The notes below the pieces were generated by a model that ran no database searches, was not told the DNA's origin, and saw only the letters and a list, made by a program, of their open reading frames with translations. A DNA stretch of 64,000 nt from an uncultured Lachnospiraceae bacterium. Lineage in GTDB: Bacteria; Bacillota; Clostridia; Lachnospirales; Lachnospiraceae. The position numbers and the translations under genes were made by a program. This document shows, one piece after another, positions 43,247 to 50,688 of the stretch; the stretch's first letter is position 1, and each line of letters opens with the position of its first letter. Location: the NCBI GenBank assembly GCA_947382415.1, contig CANCYO010000005.1, forward strand, positions 1-64,000, read 5' to 3'.

Positions 43247-44053
43247 TCAGTCTTCCTCGGAGATCACACCATATTTCCGACACATATCCTCAAAGAAATC
43301 CTCGTCTGAAAGCATGGAAATTTTATCGGCTTCACCAGCCTCCTGCATTTTCTGGATGAGCAGGAGAGTAGTCTGAAGTCCTTTTTTGTATTCCTTTTTT
43401 AATAATTCATCAAAAGTCATATACTTTCGCTCCCATTCCTGATTTTCTTTGACAGCTGTCACTCGCTTGTGGATATGCCGAATCCGGTCGTCGGTCTGTC
43501 TGTCGGCGCATTCCGCGGTGCTGTTCTCTACATACTCCAGAAAATGTACCAGTTCTTCCGGGACATCGTCCGCATTTTTCCCTTTGGTATTGAGGAAAAG
43601 CCTGACTGCACCGTCGTTCAGTTCCATTCCGTTTTCCGTGCAGCGGTTGGTGAAGGTATAACGGAACAGGCCTCCTCCAAAGGGATCAAAGCGACAGATA
43701 AAAACCACATAATTGGGCTTTAACTCGTTGAAATCGCTTCCCGGAGGCAGGCTCATCACATCCATCTGCGACTGATGATAGCGGCTGCGTTTGGAGAGAT
43801 TGCCTTCGCTTTCCCCCTGCATTTCCACGTTATAGTCGCTTCCTTCATCATCCTGGGCATAGACATCCAGCCGGATGCTCCGATGATCCCGGCTGAACAG
43901 TACGGTGTGCTCTGTGTGGACGGTGACATGACCGACTTTTCGCCCAAGCAGAATCTCAAGGGCCAGTCTGCAGGTCTCCGCATCCTCCAGAGCGGCGGCA
44001 AACAGATAAGCGTCCACCAAATTTAAATCCTGAAATCTTTTATGTTGTGCCAT
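43247..44053 (-). CDS. Rpn family PD-(D/E)XK nuclease / putative transposase
   Basis: A 268-aa protein of the Rpn (recombination-promoting nuclease, formerly transposase_31-like) group. MAQHKRFQDLNLVDAYLFAA opens the nuclease fold; the catalytic core is SIRLDVYAQDDEGSDYNVEM followed by Q, giving D63, E77 and Q79 of a PD-(D/E)xK-type site. The C-terminal part is helical and charged (EWERKYMTFDELLKKEYKKG). Family members in E. coli are DNA endonucleases with antiphage or recombination effects; many clostridial copies are scattered singly. ATG 44053 follows GGGAG. It lies in an AT-rich accessory patch between recU and the his operon. Confidence 0.85.
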   Translation of the reverse strand: MAQHKRFQDLNLVDAYLFAAALEDAETCRLALEILLGRKVGHVTVHTEHTVLFSRDHRSIRLDVYAQDDEGSDYNVEMQGESEGNLSKRSRYHQSQMDVMSLPPGSDFNELKPNYVVFICRFDPFGGGLFRYTFTNRCTENGMELNDGAVRLFLNTKGKNADDVPEELVHFLEYVENSTAECADRQTDDRIRHIHKRVTAVKENQEWERKYMTFDELLKKEYKKGLQTTLLLIQKMQEAGEADKISMLSDEDFFEDMCRKYGVISEED

Positions 44054-44114
44054 AGTTTCTCCCGTCTCACGGCACTCGATAATTCCGCCTGTGTGAACAT
44101 TATAGCGGTAAATG

Positions 44115-44187
44115 TAATATTCTGCAAGGAGAAAATTCAGTATAGTTAAAAATATCCAGCCTAGAATCTACGATTCCTAAATTCTGG
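44115..44187 (+). repeat. ~72-bp direct repeat, copy A
   Basis: Begins GTAATATTCTGCAAGGAGAA and matches 44725-44796 at roughly three quarters of positions by eye, including a shared GTAATATTCTGCAAG start and TAAAAATAT centre. The two copies flank the immunity-like gene. Confidence 0.7.
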
Positions 44188-44216
44188 TTTCCTGTTTACT
44201 ATGTTATTTGCCTTTT

Positions 44217-44603
44217 CTAAAAAGTGTTCCTGTTGTATAAGATTTTGACATTACCATCAACAAAACCGACTCCAACTCCGGATTTTGCCTTTAAAATATC
44301 TGCATACTTTCCACTTTCCAGATATCTGTTCAGAAGACAGATAACTTCATTCAATATTTCTTCCCATTCAGCTTTTTTGCACCATTGGAATGGGGCATCT
44401 CTTGTATCGAAATCTGTCACTTCATTGCACAACCAATCCTCATCATCCGTATCAAATTCCGATGCTCCAATCAGCTCCATTGACCAATTATCATCACCAT
44501 CGTCATACAGGTTAAATCCAAAAGCTATAACCTCATCTGGAATACCTGTATTCGATATATCTTCCAATACATCATCTAACCATTTTGATATTTCATAAAA
44601 CAT
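44217..44603 (-). CDS. Acidic immunity-like hypothetical protein
   Basis: A 128-aa, strongly acidic soluble protein: FGFNLYDDGDDNWSMELIGA, then EFDTDDEDWLCNEVTDFDTR and GKYADILKAKSGVGVGFVDG. ATG 44603 follows a perfect AGGAGG. The acidity, size and style recall immunity proteins of polymorphic toxin systems, though I cannot assign a family and no toxin gene is visible nearby. It is bracketed by ~72-bp direct repeats, which fits an orphan immunity gene or cassette. An unrelated small cytosolic protein remains possible. Confidence 0.6.
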   Translation of the reverse strand: MFYEISKWLDDVLEDISNTGIPDEVIAFGFNLYDDGDDNWSMELIGASEFDTDDEDWLCNEVTDFDTRDAPFQWCKKAEWEEILNEVICLLNRYLESGKYADILKAKSGVGVGFVDGNVKILYNRNTF

Positions 44604-44669
44604 TATCCAAACCTCCTGTACTAATATTTCGGTTCACATATCCAATTTATAGTATAACGGCCTTTGGTG

Positions 44670-44692
44670 AAGGTGTAAAGCCTTTGTAAAAT
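44670..44692 (+). repeat. 23-bp repeat, copy 3
   Basis: AAGGTGTAAAGCCTTTGTAA plus AAT, about 20 of 23 matches to copy 2 in the same orientation. Its upstream flank TTATAGTATAACGGC also resembles TTAGTATAGTGGC before copy 2, so the repeat unit is probably longer than 23 bp. Confidence 0.75.
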
Positions 44693-44724
44693 TGTCAGGA
44701 CGTGTGTGATGTCGGATGCTTTGT

Positions 44725-44796
44725 GTAATATTCTGCAAGAAAAATTTCAGTATGGCTAAAAATATTTGCTTCAGAATCCACAATTTCAAAATTTGC
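44725..44796 (+). repeat. ~72-bp direct repeat, copy A'
   Basis: Second copy of the 44115-44187 sequence, beginning GTAATATTCTGCAAGAAAAA. It lies directly upstream of the first his promoter and overlaps its -35 region. Confidence 0.7.
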
Positions 44797-44869
44797 AATT
44801 TTAAATTCATTTTGCTATAATATGAAAGAAAATAATGAGCTTGACAGCATTTGCCATATTATGTATACT
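44793..44869 (+). promoter_or_regulatory. Tandem promoters of the his operon
   Basis: P1: TTGCAA (44793-44798), 17 nt, TATAAT (44816-44821) with extended TGC. P2: TTGACA (44841-44846), 17 nt, TATACT (44864-44869). P2 would give a leader of about 93 nt before hisZ. No histidine T-box or leader peptide is evident in it. Confidence 0.75.
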
Positions 44870-44968
44870 GCAGGATAGTTTATTTCTTTAATTCAGTGCT
44901 ATGGCAGCGCGTTAATTCGCTAAAGCATCATGGTAGTCAATATACTTAATATAAAGGACGGTTCCCAT

Positions 44969-46114
44969 ATGAGCAAAAAACTGCTGCACACTCCCGAAGG
45001 AGTGCGTGATATTTACGGGAAAGAATATGCGAGGAAGCTGCAGGTGGAGCAAAAGCTTCACGAGAGCATTTTTTCCTATGGTTATGAGGATATTCAGACC
45101 CCTACTTTTGAGTATTTCGATGTGTTTTCCCGGGAGATCGGGACAACGCCCAGCAAGGAATTATACAAATTTTTTGACAAGGAGGGCAATACCCTTGTGC
45201 TGCGGCCGGATTTTACGCCTTCCATGGCCCGTTGCGCGGCCAAGTATTTCATGGAAGCGCAGGAGCCCATCCGTTTCAGTTATCTGGGTAACACCTTCAC
45301 CAACACCTCCAATCTGCAGGGAAAGCTGAAGGAAGTGACTCAGATGGGAGCGGAGCTGATCAACGACGCCTCTGTGGAGGCGGACGCGGAAATCATCAGT
45401 CTGGTGATCGAAGCGCTGAAAAATGCAGGGCTTGAACGCTTTCAGGTGGTCATCGGACAGGTGGAATATTTTAAGGGACTGTGTCAGGAAGCAGGACTGG
45501 ACGAGGAGACGGAATACGATCTGCGCAGCTGTATCTCAGGCAAGAATTTCTTTGCAGCCCAGGAGCTTCTGGAGGAGAGAAATGTGCAGGAGCCCTATCG
45601 CAGTGTGCTGTTAAAGGTTGCGGATATGTTTGTCAGCATGACCTCTCTGGGCGAAGCGAGAAGGCTGGTACATAACGAGCGGTCTCTGGCCGCTATTGAC
45701 AGGCTGGAACAGCTTTATGAAGTATTAAAGCTCTATGGAGCGGAGGAATTTATTTCCTTTGATCTCGGTATGCTCAGCAAGTACAATTATTATACGGGTG
45801 TTATTTTCAAGGCCTACACCTACGGCGTGGGAGACGCGGTGGTAAAGGGCGGCAGATATGACAATCTGCTGCATCAGTTCGGCAAGGAAGCTCCGGCAGT
45901 GGGATTTGTGGCAGTTATCGACGATATTATGGAGGCGTTGGACTGCCAGAAAACAGAATTGCCCGCCTCCGTCCCCAGAACAAGGCTTGTCTACCGGCGA
46001 GGAGACAGGACCGATTTTCAGGAGAAGCTGTCCCGGGCCAGAGCACTGCGGTCTCAGGGAAACGCAGTGGAACTGGTGGGAGAGGATCAGACTACGGGAG
46101 GCGTGAGAGAATGA
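44969..46114 (+). CDS. hisZ: ATP phosphoribosyltransferase regulatory subunit
   Basis: HisZ is a histidyl-tRNA synthetase paralogue that activates short-form HisG. The start is ATG 44969 (MSKKLLHTPEGVRDIYGKEY), behind AAGGA; a 13-codon extension to 44930 is not supported. The 381-aa product keeps class-II synthetase features: LRPDFTPSMARCAAKYF, YLGNTFTNTSN, and GVGDAVVKGGRYDNLLHQFG, but lacks the anticodon-binding domain of HisS. It overlaps hisG by 4 nt, which fixes its identity as HisZ rather than HisS. Confidence 0.93.
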   Translation: MSKKLLHTPEGVRDIYGKEYARKLQVEQKLHESIFSYGYEDIQTPTFEYFDVFSREIGTTPSKELYKFFDKEGNTLVLRPDFTPSMARCAAKYFMEAQEPIRFSYLGNTFTNTSNLQGKLKEVTQMGAELINDASVEADAEIISLVIEALKNAGLERFQVVIGQVEYFKGLCQEAGLDEETEYDLRSCISGKNFFAAQELLEERNVQEPYRSVLLKVADMFVSMTSLGEARRLVHNERSLAAIDRLEQLYEVLKLYGAEEFISFDLGMLSKYNYYTGVIFKAYTYGVGDAVVKGGRYDNLLHQFGKEAPAVGFVAVIDDIMEALDCQKTELPASVPRTRLVYRRGDRTDFQEKLSRARALRSQGNAVELVGEDQTTGGVRE

Positions 46115-46764
46115 CAGACAAAAATTATCTGACCTTTGCCCTGGGAAAGGGACGTCTTGCGAATAAGACACTGGAGCTTTTTGAGGAGATCGGCATTACC
46201 TGTGAGGAGATGAAGGACAAGAATTCCCGCAAATTAATCTTTGTGAACGAGGAATTAAAGCTACGGTTCTTTTTGGCAAAGGGGCCGGACGTGCCCACTT
46301 ATGTGGAGTACGGAGCCGCCGATATCGGCGTGGTGGGAAGAGACACCATTTTGGAAGAAAACCGGAATGTGTACGAGGTACTGGATCTGGGTTTTGGCAA
46401 ATGCCGCATGTGTGTCTGCGGCCCGGCCTCGGCAGGAGAGCTTCTCAAACACCACGAGCGCATCCGCGTGGCCAGCAAATATCCCAACATTGCAAAGGAT
46501 TATTTCTACAATAAAAAGCATCAGACCGTGGATATCATCAAGTTAAACGGTTCCGTGGAGCTGGGGCCGCTGGTAGAGCTTTCGGATGTGATCGTGGATA
46601 TCGTGGAGACCGGCTCCACACTGCGGGAGAACGGGCTGGAGGTGCTGGAGGAGGTCAGCCCTCTGTCCGCCAGAATGATCGTCAATCCGGTGAGTCTGCA
46701 GATGGATTCGGAACGCATCCGCGAGTTGGTCAGCAGGCTTCGCACAAAGCTGGATGCACAGTAA
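46111..46764 (+). CDS. hisG: ATP phosphoribosyltransferase, short form
   Basis: First enzyme of histidine synthesis, joining ATP and PRPP. The 217-aa size marks the short form that needs HisZ, encoded immediately upstream with a 4-nt overlap. Motifs: LTFALGKGRLANKTLELFEE, GAADIGVVGRDTILEE and the PRPP loop DIVETGSTLRENGLEVLEE. The C-terminal regulatory (histidine-binding) domain of the long form is absent, as expected, so feedback control falls to HisZ. Confidence 0.96.
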   Translation: MTDKNYLTFALGKGRLANKTLELFEEIGITCEEMKDKNSRKLIFVNEELKLRFFLAKGPDVPTYVEYGAADIGVVGRDTILEENRNVYEVLDLGFGKCRMCVCGPASAGELLKHHERIRVASKYPNIAKDYFYNKKHQTVDIIKLNGSVELGPLVELSDVIVDIVETGSTLRENGLEVLEEVSPLSARMIVNPVSLQMDSERIRELVSRLRTKLDAQ

Positions 46765-46780
46765 AAAGGAGACAGTTTAT

Positions 46781-48070
46781 ATGAGAATCGTGGAATTAAC
46801 CAAAGATACCAGAAAAGATATCCTGAATGATCTGTTAAAGCGCAGTCCCAATCATTATGGACAATACGAGGCCGCCGTGGCCGAAATTGTGGAAAACGTA
46901 AAAAATCAGGGCGATCAGGCCGTTTTTGAATACACCAAAAAATTCGACAAATTTCAGCTCGCTCCGGACAACATACAGGTAACTCCGGAAGAGATACAGG
47001 AAGCATACACCAAACTCGACGCCGCTTTGATCGATGTGATCCGGCATTCCGCAGAGAATATCCGGGCTTTTCACGCAAAGCAGCTTAGAAACAGTTGGTT
47101 TGACGCAAAGGAAGACGGCACCATCCTCGGTATGAAAATGACTGCCATTGCCAGAGTGGGCGTGTATGTGCCCGGAGGCAAGGCCGCCTATCCCTCCAGT
47201 GTGCTGATGAATGTGGTTCCCGCCAAAGTGGCAGGAGTAAACGAGATCATAATGACCACCCCGCCGGGAGCGGACGGAAAAGTGTCCCCCGGCACTTTGG
47301 TGGCGGCGGATATCGCAGGCGTGAATACCATTTATAAAGTGGGCGGTGCACAGGCCATCGCCGCCATGGCTTTTGGCACGGAGTCCGTCCCCAAAGTGGA
47401 CAAGATCGTGGGGCCGGGCAATATCTTTGTTGCCCTTGCCAAGAAGGCTGTGTACGGCAATGTGAGCATTGATTCCATCGCAGGCCCCAGCGAGATTCTG
47501 GTTTTGGCTGATGAGAGCGCCAATCCCCGTTATGTGGCTGCAGATCTCCTGTCTCAGGCGGAGCACGACGAGCTTGCCAGCGCCATTCTGATCACCGATT
47601 CCAGAGAACTTGCCCAAAAGGTATCCGCGGAGGCGGAGGCATTCACACAGGTTTTGGAGCGCCGGGAGATCATCCGGCAGTCTCTGGACAATTACGGATA
47701 TATTCTGGTGGCGGAAAATATGCAGGACGCCATCGACACGGCCAATGAGATCGCATCAGAGCATCTGGAGATACTCACCAAAAATCCCTTTGATGTCATG
47801 ACCCGGATCAAAAACGCCGGGGCGATCTTCCTTGGAGAGTACGCCTCCGAGCCGTTAGGAGACTATTTCGCAGGACCAAATCACATTCTCCCCACCAATG
47901 GCACGGCGAAATTTTTTTCTCCGGTAAATGTGGACGACTTTATCAAAAAGAGCAGCATTATCTGTTATTCCAGAGAGGCGCTTGAGAAAGTGCATCAGGA
48001 GATCGAGCTGTTTGCCGCAAGCGAAGGACTCACCGCCCATGCAAACAGCATCAGAGTACGTTTTGAGTAA
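46781..48070 (+). CDS. hisD: Histidinol dehydrogenase
   Basis: HisD oxidises L-histidinol to L-histidine in two NAD-dependent steps using zinc. ATG 46781 lies behind AAAGGAG, 16 nt after hisG. The 429-aa protein shows [71 protein letters not shown] and [12 protein letters not shown] (zinc and catalytic His/Glu region). Length is standard. Third gene of the his operon. Confidence 0.97.
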   Translation: MRIVELTKDTRKDILNDLLKRSPNHYGQYEAAVAEIVENVKNQGDQAVFEYTKKFDKFQLAPDNIQVTPEEIQEAYTKLDAALIDVIRHSAENIRAFHAKQLRNSWFDAKEDGTILGMKMTAIARVGVYVPGGKAAYPSSVLMNVVPAKVAGVNEIIMTTPPGADGKVSPGTLVAADIAGVNTIYKVGGAQAIAAMAFGTESVPKVDKIVGPGNIFVALAKKAVYGNVSIDSIAGPSEILVLADESANPRYVAADLLSQAEHDELASAILITDSRELAQKVSAEAEAFTQVLERREIIRQSLDNYGYILVAENMQDAIDTANEIASEHLEILTKNPFDVMTRIKNAGAIFLGEYASEPLGDYFAGPNHILPTNGTAKFFSPVNVDDFIKKSSIICYSREALEKVHQEIELFAASEGLTAHANSIRVRFE

Positions 48071-48127
48071 ATCAGCAGGACATGAGCATCGGTTAAAGGA
48101 ACATCAAACATACGGGAGGGTATTGAT

Positions 48128-48736
48128 ATGGCGCGTACAGCAGAAATCAGACGTACCACAAAGGAGACGGATATCCGGCTTTCCCTGGATCTGGACGGAA
48201 ACGGCAATGCTTCCGTTGACACCGGGATCGGATTTTTTGACCATATGCTGGAAGGCTTTGCCAAACACGGATTTTTTGATCTGGAATGCCGGGTGAAGGG
48301 CGATCTGCAGGTGGACGGACACCACACGGTAGAAGACACCGGAATCGTACTGGGAAACGCCATCCGGACAGCAGCGGGAGAGAAGAAAGGTATCAAACGC
48401 TACGGTCATTTTATTCTGCCCATGGACGACGCGCTGGCCCTTGTGGCCGTAGATCTCTGCGGAAGGCCTTATCTGGACTTTCAGTGTGATTTTCCCACCG
48501 AGCGGGTGGGATATCTGGACACTGAGCTTGTGCGGGAATTCTTTTATGCGGTGTCCTACGCCGCCGGGATGAATCTGCACATCAGAATGCTGGCCGGAAC
48601 CAACAGCCATCACATGATCGAGGCGATATTCAAGGCCTTTGCAAAGGCGCTGGACATGGCGGTGAGCGCCGAGCCCCGCACCACGGAAGTGCTTTCCACC
48701 AAGGGCAGCCTGGGCAGCTTGGACAGCTTGGAATAA
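48128..48736 (+). CDS. hisB: Imidazoleglycerol-phosphate dehydratase
   Basis: HisB dehydrates imidazoleglycerol phosphate using two Mn ions. The 202-aa product is the single-function form, with no phosphatase domain. Metal motifs are clear: GIGFFDHMLEGFAKHG, DGHHTVEDTGIVLG, and in the second half AGTNSHHMIEAIFKAFAKAL. ATG 48128 follows GGGAGGG. The C-terminus has a short Ser/Leu repeat (GSLGSLDSLE). Confidence 0.96.
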   Translation: MARTAEIRRTTKETDIRLSLDLDGNGNASVDTGIGFFDHMLEGFAKHGFFDLECRVKGDLQVDGHHTVEDTGIVLGNAIRTAAGEKKGIKRYGHFILPMDDALALVAVDLCGRPYLDFQCDFPTERVGYLDTELVREFFYAVSYAAGMNLHIRMLAGTNSHHMIEAIFKAFAKALDMAVSAEPRTTEVLSTKGSLGSLDSLE

Positions 48737-48771
48737 AGGGAACAGACAAAAGCAGAAGGAAAATGTATCAT

Positions 48772-50136
48772 ATGAGCAAAAAATATACGGATCAGGAAGT
48801 AAAAACCAATAACACAGATCAGCAAAATATCGAGGAAAACGGTATACAGTCCAGAGTAAAAAAATTTGCGCCCTGTATCTATCTGTACCGTCAGCATGCG
48901 GTGAGATCTCTGACCGACACCACCATTGTGGAGACAGATCCCCTGCGGCTGGTACAGCTCTACAATGAGAATAACGCCGATGAACTGATCGTCTTTGACA
49001 TGTCCCGGGAGGACGAGGAGCATGAAGCCAATCTTGACAGCATAAAGGAAATCTGCGCCGCGGCGGAGATGGATGTCATAGGCGCTGGCAATATCAAACG
49101 CATGGAGGACGTTAAGAAAATCCTCTACACCGGCTGCAAGCGGGCTATACTGGACTATGAAAAAGAGAATAATATTGCCATCACGCAGGAAGTGTCCCTG
49201 AAATTTGGCCGGGATAAAATATGGCTCTCCTACAATGATCCGCAGACCATTCTGGAACACAAAGGGCTGATAGAGCAGTATGTATCGGGAATGGTGCTGA
49301 TGAATCCCCACCAGATCCGTGAAACCATGACGGTGACAGACATGCCTTTTCTGGTGCAGATTAATCAGATTGCATTGAATAAACTGATCGAGATTTTTGC
49401 CTGCGAGGGCGTCCTTGGCGTCACGGGCAATACGATCAATGACAATATCCGGGATATTTTATCCCTGAAAGATATCTGTATGCAGAACGATATTCCGGTA
49501 GAGACGTTGAAGGCGGCATATGCATGGTCTGATTTTAAATATAACAGCGACGGCATGGTGCCCGTAGTGGTACAGGACTATCGGACGGCAGAGGTACTGA
49601 TGGTAGCCTATATGAATGAAGAGGCTTATCAGGAAACTTTGCGCACCGGCAAAATGACCTACTACAGCAGAAGCCGTCAGGAACTCTGGCCGAAGGGAGC
49701 CACCAGTGGCCACTTCCAGTATGTGAAGAGCCTGACTGCGGACTGCGATATGGATACGATCCTCGCCAAAGTCTCTCAGGTAGGCGCCGCCTGCCACACC
49801 GGAGCCAGAAGCTGTTTCTTCAACGAGATCGCCAGAAAAGATTACGAGCAGGCGGACAATCCCCTGCTGGTATTTCAGGAGGTTTTTGATGTGATCCAGG
49901 ACCGCAAGCTCCATCCCAAGGAGGGCTCCTATACCAATTATCTCTTTGACAAGGGCATTGATAAAATATTGAAAAAGCTGGGAGAGGAGGCCACAGAGAT
50001 CGTCATTGCCGCCAAAAATCCCAATGCAAACGAGATCAAATACGAGATCAGCGATTTTCTCTACCATATGATGGTACTCATGGCAGAAAAGAACGTGACC
50101 TGGGAGGAGATCACCACAGAGCTTGCAAACCGCTAA
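48772..50136 (+). CDS. hisIE: HisF-like/HisI/HisE three-domain fusion
   Basis: A 454-aa fusion (start ATG 48772, MSKKYTDQEV; ATG 48763 also possible). Residues about 30-235 form a HisA/HisF-like barrel in which the catalytic Asp positions of HisF seem lost: PCIYLYRQHAVRS replaces PCLDVKDGRVVKG and KIWLSYND replaces the VSID strand. Residues 261-350 are phosphoribosyl-AMP cyclohydrolase (HisI) with zinc Cys in TADCDMD and ACHTGARSCFF. Residues 369-454 are phosphoribosyl-ATP pyrophosphatase (HisE: KLGEEATEIVIAAKN). It performs steps 2 and 3 of the pathway; the barrel is probably structural. Last gene of the his cluster here. Confidence 0.92.
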   Translation: MSKKYTDQEVKTNNTDQQNIEENGIQSRVKKFAPCIYLYRQHAVRSLTDTTIVETDPLRLVQLYNENNADELIVFDMSREDEEHEANLDSIKEICAAAEMDVIGAGNIKRMEDVKKILYTGCKRAILDYEKENNIAITQEVSLKFGRDKIWLSYNDPQTILEHKGLIEQYVSGMVLMNPHQIRETMTVTDMPFLVQINQIALNKLIEIFACEGVLGVTGNTINDNIRDILSLKDICMQNDIPVETLKAAYAWSDFKYNSDGMVPVVVQDYRTAEVLMVAYMNEEAYQETLRTGKMTYYSRSRQELWPKGATSGHFQYVKSLTADCDMDTILAKVSQVGAACHTGARSCFFNEIARKDYEQADNPLLVFQEVFDVIQDRKLHPKEGSYTNYLFDKGIDKILKKLGEEATEIVIAAKNPNANEIKYEISDFLYHMMVLMAEKNVTWEEITTELANR

Positions 50137-50534
50137 GGGCGACTGCCCGCAGGGGGATTTTCCGGTGCCGTCATTTTGTCAGAACCGGTCTGATCCGATA
50201 CCGTCTCCACCCATGTGGTAATGCTGTTTTCGTAATCTGCAGAGATTGCGGAAAAACACTGTTCGGCCCGAATGCCAAAGAAACTTCTGCCGGACATATC
50301 ACAGATAATGATCAACAAAAACAACGCTACGGCCAGAAGCGAACGCAGGGGGAAAGTTTGAACAGGCTCCCCCTCGCCCTCCAATTCCAGCATATCAGTC
50401 TCCTCCAGGGGATAAACGCTCGTTCTCCCATAAAGAAGCTGTTCCCTGCGGAACAGATCGTTTCGGTCTTTCTGATAGCGGGAACGAATCTGCCGCATTA
50501 ATTCCACTTTTTTGTCCACAGTAAAATTACCCAT
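50133..50534 (-). CDS. Hypothetical single-pass membrane protein
   Basis: A 133-aa protein starting at ATG 50534, behind GGAGGGA on the minus strand. The N-terminal ~65 residues are charged and cytoplasmic (KVELMRQIRSRYQKDRNDLF), followed by a helix (SLLAVALFLLIIICDMSG, about residues 65-84) and a ~45-residue outer tail. I do not recognise the family. It is tail-to-tail with hisIE, overlapping by 4 nt, and divergent from the radical SAM gene. Confidence 0.65.
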   Translation of the reverse strand: MGNFTVDKKVELMRQIRSRYQKDRNDLFRREQLLYGRTSVYPLEETDMLELEGEGEPVQTFPLRSLLAVALFLLIIICDMSGRSFFGIRAEQCFSAISADYENSITTWVETVSDQTGSDKMTAPENPPAGSRP

Positions 50535-50598
50535 ATACCATCCCTCCACTTCTTTCATACTGTCTGCTACAACAGTTTATGCGGAAGCTGTCCTAATC

Positions 50599-50628
50599 TT
50601 GCAGAAAAAAGAAAAGGTATGCTATAAT
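50599..50628 (+). promoter_or_regulatory. Promoter of radical SAM/rng operon
   Basis: -35 TTGCAG (50599-50604), 18-nt spacer, -10 TATAAT (50623-50628) with extended TGC. It lies 60 nt before the radical SAM start. Confidence 0.7.
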
Positions 50629-50688
50629 ATAAAGAACTGTTCTCCGAGAATACATCGGACACAGAGACAGATAAAGGAGTAGGCATAT

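Noticed and set aside
44870..44968. T-box riboswitch or leader peptide before hisZ
   Set aside because: The leader is only about 93 nt and lacks the T-box sequence, a specifier-loop stem and a terminator/antiterminator pair; no His-rich leader peptide is present.
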